From: Gemmatimonadota bacterium
GTDB lineage: Bacteria > Gemmatimonadota > Gemmatimonadetes > Gemmatimonadales > Gemmatimonadaceae
Assembly (NCBI GenBank): GCA_027307165.1
Contig: DAHUXM010000021.1
Span: 1 to 64,000 of the forward strand
Direction of reading: 5' to 3'
DNA: 64,000 nt
The translations under genes were made by a program, and so were the position numbers. Positions 8,944 through 18,654 of the stretch are shown here, one piece after another (positions within the stretch are counted from its first letter, which is position 1; every line of letters starts with the position of its first letter). The notes under the pieces were generated by a model. It saw only the letters and a list, made by a program, of their open reading frames with translations, made no database searches and was not told the origin of the DNA.

Positions 8944-9885
8944 CTACGGTGCGACCGTCAGCGGCGGCAATTCGGATTCGATCTTCGTGCGCTCCGGCTC
9001 GAGCCACGGCGGGAGCACCAGCGTCTCGCCCAGCGATTCCGCGCTCTCATCGATCGTGAAGCCGGGTCCGTCGGTCGCGACTTCGAACAGCACGCCGCCC
9101 GGCTCCAGAAAGTAGACCGAGTGGAACCAGAAGCGGTCGATGACTTCCGTCGGGCGACGGTGTGCTGCTTCCACTCGCGCGCGCACTGCGAGCTGTGCAG
9201 CGTCGTCGGCAACTCGCCACGCAACGTGATGGATTCCGCCAACGCCCCAGCGGCCGCGCGTCCCGTCGCGAATCTCACGAATGTCGAGATGCCTCCCCGA
9301 TCCACCGTCACCGACTCCATAACGGTGCCATCCATCCTCCACGCCCATCGCGCGAAAGCCGAGCACATTGACGAGGAAATTTTCGGTCAGTGCAAGATCG
9401 CGCTCACACAATCGAACCGCCTGCAATCCACGGATCTGATGCTCCGCTGGGACGGGACTACGATCCCACGCGGCGAACGCGCGCGCGTCGTCGGTCGCAA
9501 CAAGCGCGACGGGTTGTCCGAAGGGATCGCGAATGGCAAGTGTGCGCTCCGAGTGACGCACTGATTCGGCTTCGATCGTGACGCCGAAATCACTGAGTCT
9601 GGCACGCCAGTACGGCACGCTCGCCGAAGGTATCGCGAGCGAAAACTCCATCGCGAGCCCGATGCCGTCCTGGACCGGTGGCGAGTCGGCCCACGGAAAG
9701 AAGGTGAGATCGGTACCGGGATTGCCGTCGGCGTCCGCGTAGAAGAGATGGTACGTGTCCGGCACATCCTGATTGACCGTCTTTTTCACGAGCCTCATGC
9801 CGAGTACGTGCGTGTAGAAGTCCAGGTTCGCCTGCGCGTTGCCGGTGATGGCCGTGACGTGATGGATTCCGCTGATCTCGCTCAT
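8944..9885 (-). CDS. Ring-cleaving dioxygenase, two-domain VOC/glyoxalase family (MhqO/PcpA type)
   Basis: The 313-residue protein has two vicinal-oxygen-chelate modules. The first begins GIHHVTAITGNAQANLDFY and the second contains GGIHHVAWRV, with a distal metal-ligand Glu in GVLFEVATDG. The two His and one Glu form the iron site of extradiol-type hydroquinone or catechol dioxygenases. Bacillus MhqO-like relatives detoxify quinones and hydroquinones. No aromatic pathway genes surround it, so a protective role against quinones is more likely than a catabolic one (inference). Confidence 0.87.
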   Translation of the reverse strand: MSEISGIHHVTAITGNAQANLDFYTHVLGMRLVKKTVNQDVPDTYHLFYADADGNPGTDLTFFPWADSPPVQDGIGLAMEFSLAIPSASVPYWRARLSDFGVTIEAESVRHSERTLAIRDPFGQPVALVATDDARAFAAWDRSPVPAEHQIRGLQAVRLCERDLALTENFLVNVLGFRAMGVEDGWHRYGVGDGGSGRHLDIREIRDGTRGRWGVGGIHHVAWRVADDAAQLAVRARVEAAHRRPTEVIDRFWFHSVYFLEPGGVLFEVATDGPGFTIDESAESLGETLVLPPWLEPERTKIESELPPLTVAP

Positions 9886-9894
9886 CAGGGGAAC

Positions 9895-10539
9895 TTAACG
9901 CGCCCCTCCAGTGCCTGGCGGAGCCACTCGCGGGACCGCAATGGTCGTTCGTCCGTCGCTCTGCTCGAGGCGCGCGCCCTGGCCGCCGAGCAGGCGCTCC
10001 GCCAACAGCAGGCTCACACTCACCGATCGGGACGCGCCGCAACATGAAGTGATGCGTATCTCATCCGCGGTGGCGGATGCGTCGATTGTGACTGTGCTGC
10101 CGGGTATGGCATAACGAATGTCGTCGGCCAGCGTAAGGCGGATTGCATCGCGGAGCTGAGTGAACGCGCCGATCGTGCTGGGCAGGCCGGGCGCAATGTT
10201 CACGATTAGCGATACATCAGCGCGTGACGCCTGCGCCAGGAGCTCCGGCTGAAGCGCTCGCAAAATCTCACCGATTCGCACCACGTCGCGCCGCGCGGTC
10301 GCGACCGCCTGGTCGGCGCTTGCGATGTCACGAAGCGCGTGTAGCTCCTCGGCGATATTGTCGAGAGCGGCGGCGGCATCGCGAAGCATCTCCTCCTGGT
10401 TGTCGTTGAGCTCGCCGAACTGCGCGGTAAGGAGAATGTGGATCGGTATGCGCGCGTCGTCGAGCGAGCGCTCGGCGGATGTGGCCGCTGTTGCAAGCGC
10501 GGACGTGTAGTCGGCGTCGGATGATATTGGTGTGGTCAT
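9895..10539 (-). CDS. Degenerate histidine-kinase-like protein (pseudokinase) at end of kdp operon
   Basis: The product is 214 residues. It resembles a DHp plus ATPase core in spacing (IPIHILLTAQFGELNDNQEEM, then DAIRLTLADDIRYAIPGSTV). Residues 28-32 read DARIP where kinases have HELRTP, so the phospho-accepting His is missing, and the N-box Asn and glycine-rich lid are not recognisable. It overlaps the KdpD N-terminal gene by ATGA and is therefore co-translated with it. It may be a non-catalytic partner of the split KdpD (inference). A decayed remnant is possible, but the frame is intact. Confidence 0.6.
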   Translation of the reverse strand: MTTPISSDADYTSALATAATSAERSLDDARIPIHILLTAQFGELNDNQEEMLRDAAAALDNIAEELHALRDIASADQAVATARRDVVRIGEILRALQPELLAQASRADVSLIVNIAPGLPSTIGAFTQLRDAIRLTLADDIRYAIPGSTVTIDASATADEIRITSCCGASRSVSVSLLLAERLLGGQGARLEQSDGRTTIAVPRVAPPGTGGAR

Positions 10540-11744
10540 GATGACGAAGGGGTGGTAGGACGTTCGTTGAAAGCCGCGACGAGAACGTCGAGGTCCTGAG
10601 TGTTGTTGATGAGCTTGTCGATCACCGAGCCACGGCGGATGTGATCCAGAAAGCTTCGGCGGGACTGACCGACGATTGCCAGTGTCACGCTCTTCTCGCG
10701 GGCAAACTGGCAGATGGCAGCGGCAACGTCGGTGCCTTCGAGCTTCACGATTTCAGCACCCATGCTCTGCGCAGCCTGAATGTTCTCCACCAGCCGCCGC
10801 TGAAGTGCGGAATCGATTCGGTCGCTTCGCTCGCTCGGAGTCTGCACGTACACGCAATACCAGTCGGAGTTGAGACGGCCGGCGATGCGGCTGGCCTTGC
10901 GAAGCAGCATCTGCGTGTATGGCGGGTTGCTCGACATCGCGACGAGAATGCGATCCGCAGTACGGCCGCCATGGCTGTTGTTCCGCGCGGACGGTAGACC
11001 CCTTGCCGCGATTCCCTCGCGAATACGGTCCACGCTGCTCGCCACTTCGCGCAGTGCAAGCTCGCGCAACGTAGTGAGATTCTCCTCTGTAAAGAAATTT
11101 GTGAGTGCGGACTGAATCTTCTCGGGCGCGTAGATCTTGCCTTCCAACAATCGCTGCCGGAGGTCCTCGGCGCTTATGTCCAGATTGACGACCTGATCCG
11201 CCTTGGCGAGCACCCAGTCCGGCACCGTTTCACGTACCGTTACGCCGAGTGTCTGCTGGACAATGTCGTTCAGTGACTCGACATGTTGTATGTTCACCGC
11301 GCTTATGACGCTTATGCCGGCGTCGAGTATGTCCTCGACGTCCTGCCACCGCTTGGTGTGTCTACCCCCGGGCACGTTCGTGTGGGCGAGCTCATCGACC
11401 AGTGCGACCGCGGGCGCCCGCGCGATCACCGCATCGACGTCCATTTCTTCGAGTACGACGCCTCGATACTCGACGCGGCGGCGCGGAATCACTTCGAGAT
11501 TGGCAAGTTGCGCTTCGGTCTCGGCGCGCCCGTGCGGCTCGACGAACGCGGCTACGACGTCGATGCCGCGCGCGCGGAGCGCGTTACCCTCCTGCAGCAT
11601 TCGGTAGGTCTTGCCGACGCCGGCGAACGACCCGATGTACACCTTGAGCTTCCCGTGCTCGCGGCTCTCGAGCAGGCGCAGAAAGTCGCTCGACCCGAGT
11701 GTTGCATCGGTGTTGGTTCCGTCGGTGTTACCTGAGGCAGTCAT
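10536..11744 (-). CDS. kdpD: KdpD N-terminal sensor half (KdpD domain plus universal-stress domain), separate gene
   Basis: The 402-residue protein matches only the cytoplasmic N-terminal half of KdpD. It has the KdpD domain with Walker A GSFAGVGKT at 38-46 and conserved DELAHTNVPGGRHTKRWQDV, followed by a universal-stress-like domain around residues 262-390 (ILVAMSSNP, LAIVGQSRRS). In E. coli this half is fused to four membrane helices and a kinase core. Here that half is a separate gene at 18655-19680 on the opposite strand. In other bacteria this region binds ATP, or c-di-AMP in the stress-like domain. It is nine bases downstream of the barrel gene and overlaps the pseudokinase gene. Confidence 0.88.
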   Translation of the reverse strand: MTASGNTDGTNTDATLGSSDFLRLLESREHGKLKVYIGSFAGVGKTYRMLQEGNALRARGIDVVAAFVEPHGRAETEAQLANLEVIPRRRVEYRGVVLEEMDVDAVIARAPAVALVDELAHTNVPGGRHTKRWQDVEDILDAGISVISAVNIQHVESLNDIVQQTLGVTVRETVPDWVLAKADQVVNLDISAEDLRQRLLEGKIYAPEKIQSALTNFFTEENLTTLRELALREVASSVDRIREGIAARGLPSARNNSHGGRTADRILVAMSSNPPYTQMLLRKASRIAGRLNSDWYCVYVQTPSERSDRIDSALQRRLVENIQAAQSMGAEIVKLEGTDVAAAICQFAREKSVTLAIVGQSRRSFLDHIRRGSVIDKLINNTQDLDVLVAAFNERPTTPSSS

Positions 11745-11753
11745 CCCGATCCC

Positions 11754-13136
11754 TCACATCTTTACGAGAAGCGCCAGATTGACGCGGCTTTCCGTCTTGC
11801 GAAGATCAGGGGACCAACCCTGAACGAGAGAGCCCGGCGGCCCCGTATTTCCGGCCGGCGGGGTAACCCCGCCGGATCCGCTGAAGTACGGCACGTTTGC
11901 CGCGCGGTGGTCGAGCTCGATCCGGAAAGTCGTGAACTCATCCGGCATGAAATCCAGCGTCGCCGACGCATCCCACGCCCTGAACTTATCGCCGGGATTC
12001 TCGGTGAAATACGGAGTTCCTGAAAAAGCAGTTGCTCCGTTTATCGGGGGCATGAGTACGAGATACCGGCCGGGATTGTTCATCGCTCCGCCGCCCAGTG
12101 TAACGCCGATAGAGTTGTCGGCGAACCACGTTCTGTTGTAGAACATGACACCGACGAAATTCTGGGCAGGGCCGCCTGCACCTGACGATGCGCACTGGAC
12201 GCCGCCCCCACTCTCGCATCCCGCATCGACCGTAAGCGAGAACGCAGCTCTGTCGAATTGTCTCGTCGGCCGGTCGTAGTATTTCACCTGCAGGCTGTTG
12301 TCGGTGTGAACGCGCATTCGCTTCGGAATGCCGAGCCAGTCGTGTCCGTAGTAGCTGTTGGAGTGAATCGACACGGCGCCAGTTGGACGCCACAGTACCT
12401 GAAGTCCGGCACCCGGTGTACCGTTGAACATTCCGTACGACTGCCAGCCGTTTACGAGCCACGGCTCGATCTTGAGCCTGTCGCTGACGAATATCTGCAG
12501 CCGCACGCCGTTGAAGAACCAGGGTGTATTCGATGACACGTAGGACGGCTGGTAAGCCCAGTTGTCGTAGTTGTAATAACTGAACAGACCCACGTACGAC
12601 ATGAAGATACCTGCATCCAGATTGACACCGTTCAGCTTGTTCCAGTGGTAGCCGCCGTACGCCTCGGAAAGGTAGCGGTATGCGTTGGCCAGATCCCACT
12701 GACCGCGTGCCGGGCTGACGTCGTTGCGCGGAGTCATGGTGGAGTACATGCCGAACTGCGTCATCAGCCGTCCACGCGCGTGACCACAGTGAAAGTCTCC
12801 TCCGACACCCAGTTGCTGTACCTGAAATTCGCCTGTACGCCCGCTTTCCGATGTGCCTGAGAGTGTATGGTCCCTGGGCTTGTTGAAGTCGCCGATGTAG
12901 CTCACATCGGCGCGAAACTCACCTGTGAATGCTTTGGTGTCCAGCACCGATACGTGCTGCCGGCTGTTGCCATTCAGCCAGGTGAAATCTGCGAATCCGA
13001 ACGGCGCTGGCGTGCTGTCCGTCCCGCAGATGGATGTCGCGGAGACGGTTGAATCCTGCGCGCGAGCGGTTGCTGCGGGAATGGCGCTGAGTAGGAAGAG
13101 TGTGACAAGTCCCGGTTGGCGGAATGCAAGTTTCAT
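11754..13136 (-). CDS. Outer-membrane beta-barrel, BBP2/OmpL-like porin in the kdp operon
   Basis: The 460-residue protein has a signal peptide (MKLAFRQPGLVTLFLLSAIP, then ATARAQ) followed by alternating aromatic beta-strands and a C-terminal strand ending VNLALLVKM. The FTWLNGNSRQ segment near the mature N-terminus and the strand pattern resemble the putative beta-barrel porin-2 family. It lies 32 bases after kdpC with a GGAG ribosome site seven bases before ATG, and nine bases before kdpD-N. Location inside the operon suggests it passes potassium or its counter-ion across the outer membrane during starvation (inference). Confidence 0.8.
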   Translation of the reverse strand: MKLAFRQPGLVTLFLLSAIPAATARAQDSTVSATSICGTDSTPAPFGFADFTWLNGNSRQHVSVLDTKAFTGEFRADVSYIGDFNKPRDHTLSGTSESGRTGEFQVQQLGVGGDFHCGHARGRLMTQFGMYSTMTPRNDVSPARGQWDLANAYRYLSEAYGGYHWNKLNGVNLDAGIFMSYVGLFSYYNYDNWAYQPSYVSSNTPWFFNGVRLQIFVSDRLKIEPWLVNGWQSYGMFNGTPGAGLQVLWRPTGAVSIHSNSYYGHDWLGIPKRMRVHTDNSLQVKYYDRPTRQFDRAAFSLTVDAGCESGGGVQCASSGAGGPAQNFVGVMFYNRTWFADNSIGVTLGGGAMNNPGRYLVLMPPINGATAFSGTPYFTENPGDKFRAWDASATLDFMPDEFTTFRIELDHRAANVPYFSGSGGVTPPAGNTGPPGSLVQGWSPDLRKTESRVNLALLVKM

Positions 13137-13168
13137 TGCGGTGCTCCAAGCCTGTCGTTATGTGGTGG

Positions 13169-13753
13169 TCAGTGGTGAGCGAACGCGGAGTCGAGCGCCA
13201 GATTGAGTGACAGCACATTTACGCGTGGCTCGCCGAGTATCCACAGCTGACGCGCCTGTACATGCGCGGCTAGGATTGCAGCGACCGTGGCAGAGTCCGC
13301 ATTGCGTGCACGAGCCACGCGCGCAACCTGAATTGCGGCGCTCGCAGGCGATATGTCCGGATCCAGGCCAGACGCGGAAGAGGTGACCAGATCTGCCGGA
13401 ATGCTGCCGCGATGCGCGCCATCCCGAGCGACGACAGAGTCGATTGCACCCGCGATCATCGTGTCGGCAAGCTTTCTGTCCGTCGGCCCCCTGTTCGTTC
13501 CGCCGCTCGCCAGAGGATCGTAGCCCGATCCCGCTGCCGAAGGACGCGAATGGAAGTAGCGCGACTCGGAGAACTGCTGGCCGATCAGTCGGCTTCCAAT
13601 CGCTCGGCCGTCTCTTGTCACGAGAGACCCGTTTGCCTGTCGCGGAAATAGGAGCTGCGCAATACCCGTCACGACAAGCGGATATGCCAGTCCTGTGACG
13701 ATCATCAGCACGATCGTCATCGATATTGCAGGCCAGAGGTGGCGCCGGATCAT
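13169..13753 (-). CDS. kdpC: KdpC, small subunit of potassium-transporting ATPase
   Basis: The 194-residue product has the usual KdpC length. A single N-terminal membrane helix ([20 protein letters not shown]) is followed by a periplasmic domain with the family signatures [20 protein letters not shown] and [13 protein letters not shown]. KdpC stabilises the KdpFABC complex and is proposed to act as a catalytic chaperone raising ATP affinity. The ATG overlaps the kdpB stop by four bases. Confidence 0.96.
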   Translation of the reverse strand: MIRRHLWPAISMTIVLMIVTGLAYPLVVTGIAQLLFPRQANGSLVTRDGRAIGSRLIGQQFSESRYFHSRPSAAGSGYDPLASGGTNRGPTDRKLADTMIAGAIDSVVARDGAHRGSIPADLVTSSASGLDPDISPASAAIQVARVARARNADSATVAAILAAHVQARQLWILGEPRVNVLSLNLALDSAFAHH

Positions 13754-15801
13754 GAGACGGCCTTCGCGAGAACGAGCAGCATATCGATTGCCTTGATGCC
13801 AACGAACGGAAGGATGATGCCACCCGCTCCGTAGATCAGCAGGTTACGCCGCAGGATGAGGGCCGCTGCTGCGGGCCGGTATTTCACGCCGCGCAACGCC
13901 AGCGGAATCAATGCCACGATGATCAGTGCATTGAAGATCACGGCGCTGAGGATTGCCGACTGCGGCGAGTGCAGGCGCATTATGTTGAGCGCGCCGAGCA
14001 CCGGGAACGTCGCCAGGAACATAGCTGGTATGATCGCGAAGTATTTCGCGACGTCGTTCGCAATCGAGAACGTCGTGAGCGAACCGCGCGTCATCAGCAG
14101 TTGCTTGCCGATCTCGACGATCTCGATCAGCTTGGTCGGGTTGGAATCGAGGTCGATCATGTTGCCGGCCTCGCGTGCCGCCTGAGTACCGGTATTCATC
14201 GCGACGCCCACATCTGCCTGCGCAAGCGCCGGAGCGTCGTTGGTGCCATCGCCCGTCATGGCGACGAGTCGTCCGCCCTTCTGCTCTCTCCGGATCAGCT
14301 CGAGCTTGTCCTCCGGTTTAGCCTCGGCGAGAAAGTCGTCCACACCCGCCTCGCGTGCGATCGCCGCGGCCGTGAGTGGGTTGTCGCCCGTGATCATCAC
14401 CGTGCGGATCCCCATCGCGCGCAGGCGGTCGAAGCGCTCCTTCATTCCACCCTTTACGATGTCCTTGAGATAGATGGCGCCAAGTACGCGGGGCGATGCC
14501 CCGTTGCGCTCGGTCACCACCAGCGGTGTCCCGCCTTCGCGTGCAATTCGCTCGACGATGTCACCGATGTCACGGGGCATCACGCCGCCGGCCTCGGTCA
14601 CGTATCGCGCAACTGCATCCGATGCGCCCTTGCGCAGCTCGCCGTCCGGCACGTCCACGCCACTCATGCGCGTCGCGGCGGAGAAGGGAACGAAAGTCAT
14701 GTGCAGCTGCGGGCCGACGTCGCGCCCGCGCAGGCCAAATCGCTCCTTTGCGAGGACGACGATGCTGCGTCCTTCCGGGGTCTCATCCGGAAGGGATGCG
14801 AGCTGCGCGCGATCGGCCAGATACTCGAGCGCCACGCCTGATACGGGATAGAGCTCGACCGCCTGTCGATTTCCCAGTGTGATCGTCCCCGTCTTGTCCA
14901 GAAGAAGCGTGTCGACGTCTCCTGCGGCTTCCACCGATCGCCCGCTCATTGCGATCACATTGTGCTGAACCAGACGATCCATTCCGGCGATGCCGATGGA
15001 GGAGAGCAGGCCGCCTATAGTGGTGGGAATGAGGCATACGAGAAGCGCGACGAGCACGGGGACGCTCACCGATACTCCGCTGTAGCTCGCGAACGGCGCC
15101 AGCGTCACGACTGCCATGAGAAAGACTATCGTCAATCCGGAGAGCAGCATCGTGAGCGCGATCTCGTTCGGTGTCTTTTGCCGCGACGCGCCCTCGACCA
15201 GCGCAATCATGCGGTCCATGAACGTCTCGCCCGGGTTTGCCGTGATGCGAATCACCAGATAGTCGGAAAGCACGCGCGTTCCGCCCGTCACGGCCGACCT
15301 GTCTCCGCCGGATTCGCGGATCACCGGCGCCGACTCGCCAGTGATCGCCGACTCGTCGACAGAAGCAACCCCGTCGATCACCTCGCCGTCGCCCGGAACG
15401 ACGTCGCCCGGCAGGCAGAGCACTGCGTCTCCCTTCCGCAGATCCTCGGCGGAAACAAGTTCGATCCCGTCACGATTCGCGGGATTCCTGAGCCTCCGGG
15501 CCTGGGTTTCATGGCGCGAGCGACGCAGGGAGTCGGCCTGGGCCTTGCCGCGCCCCTCTGCCATCGCTTCGGCGAAGTTTGCGAACAGTACCGTGAACCA
15601 GAGCCATATCGCCAATTGAGCGTTGAAGCCCACGTTGGCGGGGTCCCGCGCAACGGCGACGGTGGTGAGTATGCTGCCGATGAATACGACGAACATCACG
15701 GGATTCCGCACCATGTGGCGCGGATGCAGCTTGCGGAACGCATCTACCACTGCTGCGCGCGCGATGGTCGGGTCGAGCAGGGTTCGTCTGGTCGCAGCCA
15801 T
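13750..15801 (-). CDS. kdpB: KdpB, P-type ATPase catalytic subunit
   Basis: This is the 683-residue energy-coupling subunit of KdpFABC. Clear motifs are TGESAPV (A-domain loop), the phosphorylation site [11 protein letters not shown] near residue 305, and the hinge [20 protein letters not shown] followed by the conserved [15 protein letters not shown]. The gene starts within the stop of kdpA (TGATG) and overlaps kdpC by ATGA. The TGES serine that is inhibited by phosphorylation in E. coli is present, so the same control is possible. Confidence 0.98.
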   Translation of the reverse strand: MAATRRTLLDPTIARAAVVDAFRKLHPRHMVRNPVMFVVFIGSILTTVAVARDPANVGFNAQLAIWLWFTVLFANFAEAMAEGRGKAQADSLRRSRHETQARRLRNPANRDGIELVSAEDLRKGDAVLCLPGDVVPGDGEVIDGVASVDESAITGESAPVIRESGGDRSAVTGGTRVLSDYLVIRITANPGETFMDRMIALVEGASRQKTPNEIALTMLLSGLTIVFLMAVVTLAPFASYSGVSVSVPVLVALLVCLIPTTIGGLLSSIGIAGMDRLVQHNVIAMSGRSVEAAGDVDTLLLDKTGTITLGNRQAVELYPVSGVALEYLADRAQLASLPDETPEGRSIVVLAKERFGLRGRDVGPQLHMTFVPFSAATRMSGVDVPDGELRKGASDAVARYVTEAGGVMPRDIGDIVERIAREGGTPLVVTERNGASPRVLGAIYLKDIVKGGMKERFDRLRAMGIRTVMITGDNPLTAAAIAREAGVDDFLAEAKPEDKLELIRREQKGGRLVAMTGDGTNDAPALAQADVGVAMNTGTQAAREAGNMIDLDSNPTKLIEIVEIGKQLLMTRGSLTTFSIANDVAKYFAIIPAMFLATFPVLGALNIMRLHSPQSAILSAVIFNALIIVALIPLALRGVKYRPAAAALILRRNLLIYGAGGIILPFVGIKAIDMLLVLAKAVS

Positions 15802-17525
15802 CAGAAGACCCTCCCGGCGTGCATGAGGAAGTGCTCGACGATCGGCCCCAGCGACAATACCGGGAAGAACGTCAGTGCGCCCACAATGAGGATGACGCCG
15901 ATCAGCAGCAATACGAAGAGGGGCGTGTCCACGGGGAAGCTGCCCGCGGATTCGCCGATGATCTTCCGCTCGGACAGAAAACCCGCAAGCGCAAGAACAG
16001 GCACGATCAGCACGAACCGCCCCAACAGCATCGCTATTCCAAGCGTCGTGTTATAAAAATAGGTCGAGCTGGTCAGTCCTGCGAACGCGCTCCCGTTGTT
16101 TGCGAACGTCGATGTGAATGCATAGAGGATTTCGCTCAGGCCATGCGGGCCGGTGTTACCGCGCCCTGCGAGCCCTGCGGGAAGCACGGTTGCGATGGCG
16201 GTCATCCCGAGCACGATGATCGGCGCCGCGAGCACGTACAGCATCACCATGCGCAACTCGCGGCTCTGGATCTTCTTCCCGAGATATTCCGGTGTGCGTC
16301 CCACCATCAGACCGGCGATGAACACCGTCAGGATCACCATGTTGAGCATTCCGTACAGACCGGCGCCAACGCCACCGAAGATGAGCTCACCGAGCTGCAT
16401 GTTGACGATGGGCACCAATCCTCCGAGTGGAGTGAACGAATCGTTCATCGCATTGACGGCGCCACACGACGCATCGGTAGTGACAGTCGCGTACAGCGCC
16501 GACGCTGCAATACCGAAACGCACTTCCTTGCCTTCCATGTTTCCGCCGGACTGGGCCATTCGGCCGGATGCAGCATGCACGTCGACGCCTTCCGCGGCAT
16601 GCATCGGATTGCCAGCTGCTTCGAATCTGTACGTGACCGCTGCACCGCCGATGAACATGATGAACATGGCGGTCCAGAGCGCCCATCCATGTTTCTGGTG
16701 CCGCACCGCACGACCGAACCAGTAGGTGGCTCCCGCAGGCACGATGAAGATCGCCACCATCTGCAGGAAGTTCGTCCACGGCGTCGGGTTCTCGAACGGG
16801 TGCGCCGCGTTTGCGTTGAAGAAGCCGCCGCCGTTGGTGCCGAGTTGCTTGATTGCTTCCTGACTCGCCACCGGTCCCATCGCCAGCACCTGCTTTGCCC
16901 CCTCGATGGTTCCGACAGTCAGGTAGGGCTTGAGATTCTGTAGTACGCCCTGCTGCACGAACAGGAGCGCCAGGACGATCGCGCCGGGAATGAAGATATA
17001 GATCACGCCGCGAACCAGATCCGTCCAGAAGTTCCCGAGACGACCCGCTGACCGATTGGCGATGCCGCGCACGAGCGCCGCCGCAACGCACATTCCCACC
17101 GCCGCAGATGCAAAATTGTGAAAGGCGAGCTGCATCATCTGCGACAGGTAGGACATCGTCGTCTCACCGGCGTACGATTGCCAGTTCGTGTTGGTGGTGA
17201 ACGATGCGGCAGTCTCGAATGCCTGGCGGTCCACGATGCCGGGCAAGTGTTGCGGATCAAGGGGGAGATGCCCCTGCGCCCTCAACGCGGCGTAAGTCGC
17301 CAGCATCGATACTGCGCTGAACAGCAGCATGGCAATGAGATAGTCCAGCCAGTGCTGGTTCTCGCTCGGGTCGATCCCGCACACACGGTAGATCACTCGC
17401 TCGGCGCGTCCGAGATAGTGCAGTGATCCGTCGTACACGCGCGTGATATAGATCCCGATCGGCTTCGTGACGAGGAGCACCACGATGCTGAATGCGAGTA
17501 TCTGAGCCCACCCGATCCACGTCAT
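15801..17525 (-). CDS. kdpA: KdpA, potassium-selective channel-like subunit
   Basis: The 574-residue protein starts at MTWIGWAQ; a longer in-frame extension exists but would swallow kdpF. The superfamily-of-K-transporters selectivity loops are visible, for example [43 protein letters not shown] and [10 protein letters not shown], one per repeated membrane-pore-membrane unit. KdpA selects potassium with very high affinity and hands it to KdpB. Its ATG overlaps the kdpF stop (TGATG), which fixes the start. Confidence 0.97.
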   Translation of the reverse strand: MTWIGWAQILAFSIVVLLVTKPIGIYITRVYDGSLHYLGRAERVIYRVCGIDPSENQHWLDYLIAMLLFSAVSMLATYAALRAQGHLPLDPQHLPGIVDRQAFETAASFTTNTNWQSYAGETTMSYLSQMMQLAFHNFASAAVGMCVAAALVRGIANRSAGRLGNFWTDLVRGVIYIFIPGAIVLALLFVQQGVLQNLKPYLTVGTIEGAKQVLAMGPVASQEAIKQLGTNGGGFFNANAAHPFENPTPWTNFLQMVAIFIVPAGATYWFGRAVRHQKHGWALWTAMFIMFIGGAAVTYRFEAAGNPMHAAEGVDVHAASGRMAQSGGNMEGKEVRFGIAASALYATVTTDASCGAVNAMNDSFTPLGGLVPIVNMQLGELIFGGVGAGLYGMLNMVILTVFIAGLMVGRTPEYLGKKIQSRELRMVMLYVLAAPIIVLGMTAIATVLPAGLAGRGNTGPHGLSEILYAFTSTFANNGSAFAGLTSSTYFYNTTLGIAMLLGRFVLIVPVLALAGFLSERKIIGESAGSFPVDTPLFVLLLIGVILIVGALTFFPVLSLGPIVEHFLMHAGRVF

Positions 17526-17614
17526 CAGAATCTGTCCGGACGGAGCAGCGTATAGAACAGGTAGCAGACGAGCACGATGCTTACGATCGCGGCTACTATC
17601 GAATCGGCGGTCAC
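17525..17614 (-). CDS. kdpF: KdpF, 29-residue stabilising peptide
   Basis: Reading the minus strand gives a 29-codon frame with a GTG start. It has one membrane helix (SIVAAIVSIVLVCYLFYTLL) and ends in RPDRF, matching the characteristic LLRPE/D-[KR]-F tail of KdpF. Its stop overlaps the kdpA ATG, and its GTG overlaps the stop of the 38-residue gene upstream. A CCGGAG ribosome-site-like sequence lies about seven bases upstream. KdpF inserts between KdpA and KdpB and stabilises the complex. Confidence 0.9.
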   Translation of the reverse strand: MTADSIVAAIVSIVLVCYLFYTLLRPDRF

Positions 17615-17727
17615 GAGTCGCTCCGGTCAGCAACTGCGTCGCGTCCCAGCGCCCGGCAGCCATATCCGAATGCGATCATCAACGCGAAGAAGATCAACGT
17701 CGTTGCTACATAGATTGCGTCGGTCAT
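17611..17727 (-). CDS. 38-residue single-pass membrane protein leading the kdp operon
   Basis: On the minus strand an ATG opens 38 codons encoding a short N-terminus, one hydrophobic helix (IYVATTLIFFALMIAFGYGC) and a charged tail ending VADRSDS. The TGA shares bases with the GTG of kdpF (GTGA), which implies translational coupling and makes a chance frame unlikely. I do not recognise a named family. Position and size suggest an accessory peptide of the Kdp complex or a regulatory small protein (inference). Confidence 0.65.
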   Translation of the reverse strand: MTDAIYVATTLIFFALMIAFGYGCRALGRDAVADRSDS

Positions 17728-17842
17728 GATGGTGTCTGCCAACCTCTGCTCGGTTCTCGTTCGGTCCGAAAACGGCTCGGACAACTTCACTCAGGACGTT
17801 ACGCGAGATGCCGTGCAGGGCGCACAATGACGCGGGACCGCG

Positions 17843-17872
17843 GTACAAAGATTGTACAAAGGCGGTGCAAGG
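17843..17872. promoter_or_regulatory. Three direct repeats phased at 11 bp: candidate KdpE operator
   Basis: GTACAAAG occurs at 17843-17850 and again at 17854-17861, and a diverged copy GTGCAAGG follows at 17865-17872, giving exact 11-bp phasing. The array lies in the divergent gap between the kdp structural operon and kdpE. OmpR/PhoB-class regulators such as KdpE bind tandem half-sites one helical turn apart. A 6-bp inverted repeat (GTCCGA/TCGGAC) lies nearby at about 17762-17780. Confidence 0.5.
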
Positions 17873-17940
17873 CATGACTCGTGCGACCGCGTCTGGCCGG
17901 CCCGGTAGCGGCGGAGCGCCAATGCTGTAGACTTCACGTT

Positions 17941-18630
17941 GTGCCGCGCTCCGCCGTGATCATCGAGGATGACCCTCCCATTCGACGCGTGCTGCGCCAC
18001 GCGCTGGAATCCGACTTCGACCGGGTACTCGAAGCCGGTACCGCCGCCGCGGGCATCGATCTCGTGGCCTCGGAGCAACCCGCGCTCGTCGTGCTCGACC
18101 TGGGTCTGCCGGATGCGGAAGGGGTGGAGGTTTGCCGAGAGCTGCGCGCGTGGTGTGTCGCACCGATCCTCATACTGTCTGCGCGACATTCCGAGTCAGA
18201 GAAGGTGACGCTGCTCGACGCAGGCGCCGATGACTACATCACGAAGCCGTTCAGCACCGTGGAGCTACAGGCCCGCGTGCGCGCGCTGCTGCGACGGGCG
18301 AGCGTAGGCAATGCGCCGTCGCTGCGCATCGAGTTCGGGCCGTACGTCATGGATCTCGCAGGACGGACTCTACGGCGAGATGGCGAGATAGTTCACCTTA
18401 CTCCCATCGAATGGGAGTTGCTACGCACGCTCGCAGTGAACGCCGGGCGCACGCTCACTCACACTCAGCTCTTCGGAGCCGTCTGGGCGGGGCGACGCTA
18501 CGGCGACGCGCAGCAATACCTGCGAACGCACATCGCCAACCTGCGACGCAAGATAGAAGACGATGTGCTCGACCCGCGCTACGTGGTGACCGAGCCCGGG
18601 ATCGGATACCGCTTTGCGGGGACGTCGTGA
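17941..18630 (+). CDS. kdpE: KdpE, OmpR-family response regulator
   Basis: The 229-residue protein has a receiver domain with the acidic pair in VIIEDD, phospho-acceptor Asp in LVVLDLGLPDAEG and the switch Lys in DDYITKPF. It ends in a winged-helix DNA-binding domain (LTPIEWELLRTLAVNAGRTL and YLRTHIANLRRKIEDD). The frame is open further upstream to 17881, but GTG 17941 gives the normal family start. It sits divergently from the kdp operon and is followed after 24 bases by the kinase half of KdpD. It should activate kdpFABC on phosphorylation. Confidence 0.93.
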   Translation: MPRSAVIIEDDPPIRRVLRHALESDFDRVLEAGTAAAGIDLVASEQPALVVLDLGLPDAEGVEVCRELRAWCVAPILILSARHSESEKVTLLDAGADDYITKPFSTVELQARVRALLRRASVGNAPSLRIEFGPYVMDLAGRTLRRDGEIVHLTPIEWELLRTLAVNAGRTLTHTQLFGAVWAGRRYGDAQQYLRTHIANLRRKIEDDVLDPRYVVTEPGIGYRFAGTS

Positions 18631-18654
18631 CGGGAACGTCATGATGGCAACGCC

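Noticed and set aside
15801-17663. KdpA with a 46-residue N-terminal extension
   Set aside because: The extension overlaps kdpF and the upstream small gene in another frame; MTWIGWAQ is the family start and is coupled to the kdpF stop.
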